Assembly: GCA_964654355.1 (NCBI GenBank)
Contig: CAZZIQ010000020.1
Span: 1 to 19,409, forward strand
Source: CAZZIQ01 sp964654355
GTDB lineage: Bacteria > Pseudomonadota > Gammaproteobacteria > GCF-002020875
Direction of reading: 5' to 3'
Length of the DNA: 19,409 nucleotides
This document shows, in pieces, positions 15,272 through 19,409 of this stretch (the first letter of the stretch is position 1; each line of letters starts with the position of its first letter). The position numbers and the translations under genes were made by a program. Below the pieces are notes generated by a model. It was not told where the DNA came from and made no database searches. It saw only the letters and a list, made by a program, of their open reading frames with translations.

Positions 15272-15526
15272 ATGACTACAACAACACAGACCTCTCCAGT
15301 GGCCTATTTGCGTTATGGGCGTCGTTTGAGTCAGGCGATTGAGATTGATGCCTTGAATGAAGAGGCATGCTTCTTTCGTCTATCTGGTCAGATCCCAGAG
15401 CGTTTGCCAGCCAGTCTGATTCTTTTCCATGCAGATGGTGAAGAAGAGATTGCGGGCGTCGTATGCGCAGATGGTGACGGGCTTTACCGACTCGAGTTCG
15501 CGCAACAAGCCGCTGCGGCGGCGTAG
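15272..15526 (+). CDS. Small unknown protein, probably Pho-controlled
   Basis: No family recognised. The 84-residue product is acidic in its middle part (EIDALNEEACF, HADGEEEIAG). It alternates hydrophobic and charged residues in a way that suggests a small beta-rich soluble domain (FFRLSGQIPERLPASLILF, VVCADGDGLYRLEF). It ends in an alanine-rich tail. There is no signal peptide or membrane helix. Support for it being real is the two-repeat Pho box immediately upstream, a placement that fills the gap between oppositely transcribed operons, and protein-like composition. The ribosome site is poor (GGGGA about 10 nt upstream), so leaderless translation is possible. A later in-frame TTG at 15308 is an alternative start. 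Confidence 0.65.
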   Translation: MTTTTQTSPVAYLRYGRRLSQAIEIDALNEEACFFRLSGQIPERLPASLILFHADGEEEIAGVVCADGDGLYRLEFAQQAAAAA

Positions 15527-15539
15527 CAGGCAAGATGTC

Positions 15540-16064
15540 TTAGGGTAAGTCCAGCAGCCGCAACTGACGCGGCTGCAGCATCCATTCAAGTCGCGCTTGG
15601 CCCGGGCGATCGGCTCGCTTCATGCTCAGCTGCATCGCACTGCCTTTCTTAAAGTGAAGATTCAGGCGCTTTCCAGATCCACCCAGCCACCAAGATGCCC
15701 ATTGGCTGAGGCTCGGTTCATGTCCGACCAGCAACACATCGCGCTCGGGTTCCTGACGGGCAATCCAGTTAGCCAGTGGCACGATAGGTGCGTCCGGGCG
15801 CAACAGCTCGAGCGCTTCTGGTAACGCATCATTGCGACCGCCATAGAGGGTCTGCGCCAGAATGTTGGCGGTTTGTTGGCAGCGGAGATAGTCACTGGTG
15901 AAGATGCGGGGATCACTTTCGATCACACGTGCCAACCCTAATGCGGCGGGAATCAACTTCTGGATGCCTTCTTCAGTGAGCGGACGTTCGCTGTCGACTC
16001 GTCCAGTGAGGAAGAATTGTTCGCGATCTTCGGCAGGGGCATGTCGAAACAAAGTAATGCGCAT
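15540..16064 (-). CDS. sixA: Phosphohistidine phosphatase SixA
   Basis: Small histidine-phosphatase-superfamily enzyme that removes phosphate from phosphohistidine residues (HPt domains, or NPr of the nitrogen PTS in E. coli). The 174-residue protein has the catalytic LFRHAPAED (His8, an RHA variant of the RHG motif), the second arginine in SDYLRCQQTA (Arg61) and the second histidine in LLVGHEPSLSQW (His115). Ribosome site GGGAG (16074-16070) lies 5 nt before ATG 16064. It is the last gene of a probable ppk - unknown - sixA operon, 30 nt after the unknown gene. The partner phosphoprotein is not evident here. Confidence 0.9.
   Translation of the reverse strand: MRITLFRHAPAEDREQFFLTGRVDSERPLTEEGIQKLIPAALGLARVIESDPRIFTSDYLRCQQTANILAQTLYGGRNDALPEALELLRPDAPIVPLANWIARQEPERDVLLVGHEPSLSQWASWWLGGSGKRLNLHFKKGSAMQLSMKRADRPGQARLEWMLQPRQLRLLDLP
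15554..15576. repeat. Inverted repeat in the sixA 3' end
   Basis: Perfect 8-bp arms GCAGCCGC and GCGGCTGC flank AACTGAC, close to the stops of the small unknown gene and of sixA. With no T tract it is not a canonical terminator, but it could act as a hairpin at the end of the + strand transcript. Confidence 0.35.
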
Positions 16065-16094
16065 GAGAGCTCCCAGTCGGTTGCGGACATAAAG

Positions 16095-16859
16095 TCAGTG
16101 GTGTTGTGTGGCGCTGCGCTGCAGGAACAGGCTGTCACGAATGGTGTAACTGAGGTCAAGAATGTGGGTGCGCATGGAGGGGTCGATCCATTGTGGTTCA
16201 AGCTCAAAAATCATTTCCTCTAGATTCAGCTCGCGGCGTTGATAGCGCAGTTGTACCGATTGATCCGATGCGTTGCGCCAGACGCTGTGATCGACTTGAT
16301 CCATCAAGTTAAGCGGAATGGCAGTTTGCCAGCGCGAGGGTGAACGTATAGCAAAGTCGGCCTCCCAGTCGCGCGACCAGGTACACCCTTGTGGTCGATA
16401 GTCAGCAATCACCACATCCAAGCTTTGAAACGGCGTGAGTAGTAAACGCAGCAGATCAATCGGCGGTGTCGGCACATCGCAACGCAAGGTCAAATCGAGG
16501 CGAAACAGTGCAGGTCCGGGTAGCGCGCTGTTGCAGTTCAATTGTGGATAGAAGTGCAGGCCCAAATAGTCAGGCTGAGCAAAGCGCTCCTTGGCGGGCC
16601 GCTTGCCGAACAGGGTTGACCAAAGGCTCGGTGGCTTGCAGGACGATGCGGTTGGGATGCCTAAGCGCGCACTCAGCGACTCTTGAAGTTCGTGTAAGCG
16701 GGTGGGCCCATATTCACTTGCCAGATATTCGCTGTGGTGTTGGGCCTCTTGTCGGTCAGAGATCCAACACAAGTCAAACAGGCTGATATTGAACACATGC
16801 AGGATCTTGCTGGCGGGCAGATCCGGATAGGCACTGGTTGCGGCCGCAGAACCCGACAT
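16095..16859 (-). CDS. Unknown protein between ppk and sixA
   Basis: No family recognised. The 254-residue soluble protein has no signal peptide or membrane helix. Features visible are many aromatic residues, an N-terminal segment NISLFDLCWISDRQEAQHHSEYLASEYG, a central LDLTLRCDVPTPPIDLLRLLLTPFQSLDVVIADYRP, and a C-terminal part rich in charged strands (QLRYQRRELNLEEMIFELEPQWID). It starts 9 nt after the ppk stop and ends 30 nt before sixA, all on one strand, so co-transcription with polyphosphate kinase is likely. No strong ribosome site was seen. The fixed operon position suggests, but does not prove, a role in polyphosphate or phosphohistidine metabolism. Confidence 0.85.
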   Translation of the reverse strand: MSGSAAATSAYPDLPASKILHVFNISLFDLCWISDRQEAQHHSEYLASEYGPTRLHELQESLSARLGIPTASSCKPPSLWSTLFGKRPAKERFAQPDYLGLHFYPQLNCNSALPGPALFRLDLTLRCDVPTPPIDLLRLLLTPFQSLDVVIADYRPQGCTWSRDWEADFAIRSPSRWQTAIPLNLMDQVDHSVWRNASDQSVQLRYQRRELNLEEMIFELEPQWIDPSMRTHILDLSYTIRDSLFLQRSATQHH

Positions 16860-16868
16860 GCTGTTGTC

Positions 16869-19007
16869 TTAATTGCCGAGGTTGCTATAGCGGCTCAGCA
16901 ATTCATTTTGTGCAGAGATCGGAGGATCGGTGCGGGTTGGGCGGTGGTAGTTGCCCTCAGCATCGAGCTCCCAAGCATTGACGTTATCGCGCAGATAGAG
17001 CTCAAGACCGTCTTCAAGGATGGTCTCGCGCATTTTGGCATCATCAATCGGGAAGCCCGTTTCAACTCGACGGAAGAAGTTGCGTTCCAGCCAGTCCGCA
17101 CTGGAGAGGTACAGCTCGCTGTTGCCATCGTTGCCGAAATAGAAGATGCGATGATGTTCGAGAAAGCGACCCACGATCGAGCGCACGCGAATGTTGTCGG
17201 AGATGCCTGGCATGCCCGGACGCAGAGCGCATACGCCGCGCACCACCAGATCAATTTGGACGCCTGCCTGTGAGGCTTCATACAGTGCTTGAATCACTTC
17301 GCGCTCATGCAGTGAATTCATTTTGGCCAGGATGCGCGCGGGACGACCTGCATGCGCTAATTCAGTCTCGCGATGAATGCGCTCAATGATGCCGGAGTGC
17401 AGGGTAAACGGTGCTTGCAGGAGGCGTTCTAGTTCCGCAAAGCGGCCCATGCTGGTGAGCTGCAAGAAAATTGTTTGCACATCGCGCGCGATTTCGGGAT
17501 GCGAGGTCAGTAATCCGTAATCGGTGTACACCTTGGCCGTGCCAGCGTGATAGTTGCCGGTGCCGAGATGGACATAGCTGCGGAGGCCGTGGCGTTCGCG
17601 CCGGACCACCAACAACATCTTGGCGTGGGTTTTGTGGCCCACCACGCCGTACACAACTTGTACGCCCGCTTCTTGCATGCGTGTTGCGAGCTGAATGTTG
17701 GCCTCTTCGTCAAAGCGTGCCTTGATTTCAACTACCACGGTCACGTCTTTGCCCGCGCGGGCGGCGGCAATCAAGGCTTCTACCATGAGTGAGCCTCGAT
17801 CCGTACGGTACAGAGTTTGTTTGATGGCCAAAACTTGTGGGTCACGTGCCGCCTGTCGCACCAGATCAATGACCGGCATGAAACTTTGGAATGGCATATG
17901 CAAAAGGATGTCGCGCTTTTGCAGAATCGAGAAGATGTCTTTTGGCTCTTCTTCTTTCTTCGGGCCCGGACGAAACAATGAGAACACGCGGCGGCGGGCG
18001 GCAGGTGCGAGTGGGTTGCCCGGCGAAAATTCTTTGTAGCGCAGATCAGCGCGATCGACGAGATCAGGCACTGCAATCAAGCGGTTGAGATTAACCGGGC
18101 CGTTGACTTCATACAGGTCCGCACTGGTGAGATTGAATTTCTCCAAGAGGTAGTCGGCGATCTCACGTGGACAGTTGTCTGCAACCTCAAGGCGCACTGA
18201 ATTGCCGTAGTTGCGCGCCAGCAGTTCGCCCTGGAGAGTGCGCAGCAAATCGCCGGCTTCTTCCTCATCAATGAACAAGTTGCTGTTGCGGGTGAGGCGG
18301 AACTGATAACAACCGTTCACACGCATGCCGGGGAACATGCGTTCGGCATAGCGGTGAATGATGGATGACAAGAAAGCGAAATCGTATTCGGCGCCACTGA
18401 CGGAGCTTGGGAAGCGAATCACGCGTGGCAAGGAGCGCGGCGCTGGCAAGATTGCGAGATCAATCTCGCGTCCAAAGGCGTCTTGGCCTTCGAGCGCGAC
18501 AATGAAGTTCAAGCTTTTATTAATCACCGGCGGGAAGGGGTGGGCTGGATCCAGTACTACCGGACTCAGGACCGGCCGAATCTCATTCTCGAAATAGTTT
18601 TCCAACCACTGTGCTTGCTCGGTGTCCCAGTGAGTACGGCGCACAAAACGAATGCCATGCTCAGCCAGCATCGGCACCAGGCGTTCATTGAGCGTACGGT
18701 ACTGCTGTTCCACCATCTCATGTGCAGTGATCTGAATTTGATCCAGAACCTGCTGCGCGCTCATGCCATCCGGGCCGATGTGGCGAATGCCATGCGTCAA
18801 GAATTGTTTCAGGCGTCCGACGCGAATTTCAAAGAACTCATCGAGATTGCTGCTCGAGATGCAGAGAAAGCGCAGGCGCTCGAGCAGCGGGGTATCTGGA
18901 TCGCAGGCCTGCTCCAACACGCGCCGGTTGAACTGCAACAGGCTCAATTCCCGGTTGATGTAGTACTGCGGCTGGGTGAGATCAAGCGCAGTGGCATCAG
19001 CAGACAT
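16869..19007 (-). CDS. ppk: Polyphosphate kinase 1
   Basis: Makes inorganic polyphosphate reversibly from ATP at the membrane. The 712-residue protein shows the PPK1 layout: N domain (about 13-120; YYINRELSLLQFNRRVL), head domain (about 125-325), then C1 (about 335-515) and C2 (about 518-700). The autophosphorylated histidine is His461 in GHKTHAKM, equivalent to E. coli His435. The second conserved histidine is His618 in GRFLEHHRIF. The NSLHEREVIQALYEAS and GVCALRPG motifs mark C2. ATG 19007 is set by GGGGAG (19018-19013) 5 nt upstream. Weak Pho-like repeats at 19093-19125 may control it. It leads an operon with an unknown gene and sixA. Confidence 0.97.
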   Translation of the reverse strand: MSADATALDLTQPQYYINRELSLLQFNRRVLEQACDPDTPLLERLRFLCISSSNLDEFFEIRVGRLKQFLTHGIRHIGPDGMSAQQVLDQIQITAHEMVEQQYRTLNERLVPMLAEHGIRFVRRTHWDTEQAQWLENYFENEIRPVLSPVVLDPAHPFPPVINKSLNFIVALEGQDAFGREIDLAILPAPRSLPRVIRFPSSVSGAEYDFAFLSSIIHRYAERMFPGMRVNGCYQFRLTRNSNLFIDEEEAGDLLRTLQGELLARNYGNSVRLEVADNCPREIADYLLEKFNLTSADLYEVNGPVNLNRLIAVPDLVDRADLRYKEFSPGNPLAPAARRRVFSLFRPGPKKEEEPKDIFSILQKRDILLHMPFQSFMPVIDLVRQAARDPQVLAIKQTLYRTDRGSLMVEALIAAARAGKDVTVVVEIKARFDEEANIQLATRMQEAGVQVVYGVVGHKTHAKMLLVVRRERHGLRSYVHLGTGNYHAGTAKVYTDYGLLTSHPEIARDVQTIFLQLTSMGRFAELERLLQAPFTLHSGIIERIHRETELAHAGRPARILAKMNSLHEREVIQALYEASQAGVQIDLVVRGVCALRPGMPGISDNIRVRSIVGRFLEHHRIFYFGNDGNSELYLSSADWLERNFFRRVETGFPIDDAKMRETILEDGLELYLRDNVNAWELDAEGNYHRPTRTDPPISAQNELLSRYSNLGN

Positions 19008-19092
19008 GGAAACTCCCCAAGTGAAATCTGATCAAGTTCGCCCGATTCCCTAACGGTAAGGGAGTCGAAAAACGCTCGCAAGCATCGCCGAT

Positions 19093-19125
19093 GAACATGA
19101 CAGATTGGTTACAAAACGATGAAAT
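19093..19125 (-). promoter_or_regulatory. Possible weak Pho box before ppk
   Basis: On the - strand three consecutive 11-mers, ATTTCATCGTT / TTGTAACCAAT / CTGTCATGTTC (19125 down to 19093), follow the Pho repeat pattern, the last one well and the others loosely. A poor -10 (GATGCT, 19086-19081) sits 17 nt after the start of the last repeat. The leader would be about 65-70 nt. Moderate to low certainty. Confidence 0.45.
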
Positions 19126-19130
19126 GGCAT

Positions 19131-19154
19131 AAAAAAGCCCCGCCGAAGCGGGGC
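19131..19154 (-). terminator. Rho-independent terminator of the phoX-like gene
   Basis: On the - strand the perfect 7-bp stem GCCCCGC, loop TTCG, GCGGGGC is followed by six T and then A. It lies 55 nt beyond the stop of the phoX-like gene and just upstream of the putative ppk promoter, so it insulates the two transcripts. Confidence 0.92.
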
Positions 19155-19209
19155 AACACAACTTCCGTCTGGAGGAGTCAGAAGGAAGCTCTAGGAGTGC
19201 TCGGTTGGG

Positions 19210-19409
19210 TTAGCCGATCAGGCCGCCATCTTCACGGCGAATAGCAATGACTGCAGAGCGCTGGACGCTGTTGCCGCCGTTTGGCCAATGACTATTTCCT
19301 TTTTCACCGGGGTGCTGAACGCCGACAAACATGGTCTTGCGATCGGGGCTCCAGGAACATGGGGGCATGGCTATGGCCATGATGGGCCGCTTGGGCCACC
19401 GAGCTGCTC
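19210..19409 (-). CDS. phoX: PhoX-type alkaline phosphatase, C-terminal fragment (DUF839)
   Basis: Partial gene cut by the window edge; only the last 66 codons are present. The translated end has SPDRKTMFVGVQHPGEKG, then a Trp/Pro/Asn/Gly-rich link, and finally SVQRSAVIAIRREDGG before the stop at 19212-19210. The TMFVxVQHPGE block and the AVIAIRREDGG ending are typical of the C terminus of PhoX/DUF839 calcium-dependent phosphatases. These are exported by Tat and release phosphate from organic esters. The residues nearest the window edge (RWPKRPIMAIAMPPC) are less familiar. The start, signal peptide and any Pho box are outside the window. A terminator follows. Confidence 0.8.
   Translation of the reverse strand, partial: AARWPKRPIMAIAMPPCSWSPDRKTMFVGVQHPGEKGNSHWPNGGNSVQRSAVIAIRREDGGLIG

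Noticed and set aside
15276..15533. 85-residue open frame on the - strand opposite the small unknown gene
   Set aside because: No promoter or ribosome site seen. The sequence is Arg/His/Ser-rich, as antisense shadows usually are, while the + strand frame has a Pho box.
19049..19065. Dyad TCCCT...AGGGA upstream of ppk
   Set aside because: Only a 5-bp stem with a 7-nt loop and no T run; likely chance. Could be part of the ppk leader, but unsupported.
19350..19409. Possible frameshift at the visible start of the phoX fragment
   Set aside because: The residues before the conserved block look unfamiliar, but the frame is open to the edge and the other frames give nothing clearly PhoX-like. Too little sequence to call a break.

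Overview
This window looks like a phosphate-starvation (Pho) regulon from a gammaproteobacterium with moderate GC. The evidence is the long Pseudomonas-type PstA, the PhoB/PhoR pair, the ArsJ-type arsenate operon, the PPK-SixA and Ppx polyphosphate genes, and dense packing of short operons with Shine-Dalgarno sites. I cannot name a genus from sequence alone. There are no tRNA, rRNA, CRISPR or IS features. No gene-free stretch exceeds 300 bp; the longest is about 200 bp, between ppk and phoX.

Layout. (1) 27-5386, + strand: pstA-pstB-phoU-phoB-phoR. This is the end of the high-affinity phosphate ABC transporter, then its signalling adaptor and the two-component system. (2) 5424-6567: pstS, the phosphate-binding protein, has its own Pho box and a strong terminator. 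A lipoprotein with an internal duplication follows (6591-7169), then a second terminator. (3) 7271-9873: an arsenate-resistance operon, arsR3 - GAPDH - arsJ, with a palindromic operator. (4) 9882-12520: a divergent pair, plcP-like metallophosphoesterase (-) and olsB-olsA (+). They are separated by an unusually long double array of 11-bp Pho repeats. (5) 12487-15146, - strand: a GT4 glycosyltransferase followed by the exopolyphosphatase ppx. (6) 15272-15526: a small unknown protein with a two-repeat Pho box. (7) 15540-19007, - strand: ppk - unknown 254-aa protein - sixA. (8) 19210-19409: the 3' end of a PhoX-type alkaline phosphatase with its terminator.

How it fits together. PstSCAB imports phosphate, and PhoU/PhoR/PhoB sense and transmit starvation. 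PhoB-type 11-bp repeats (consensus like CTGTCAT plus 4 nt) precede pstS, plcP, olsB, the glycosyltransferase, the small unknown ORF and, more weakly, ppk. PlcP, OlsB/OlsA and the glycosyltransferase together resemble a membrane-lipid remodelling module: phospholipid is degraded to diacylglycerol, then replaced by phosphorus-free ornithine lipids and glycolipids. PPK and Ppx manage the polyphosphate store, and PhoX scavenges organic phosphate. The ars operon deals with arsenate, which enters through phosphate transporters. The most interesting signals are the integrated lipid-remodelling module, the divergent nine-repeat Pho array, the predicted leaderless Pho transcripts, the unknown small Pho-box protein, the unknown protein in the ppk operon and the duplicated-domain lipoprotein beside pstS.
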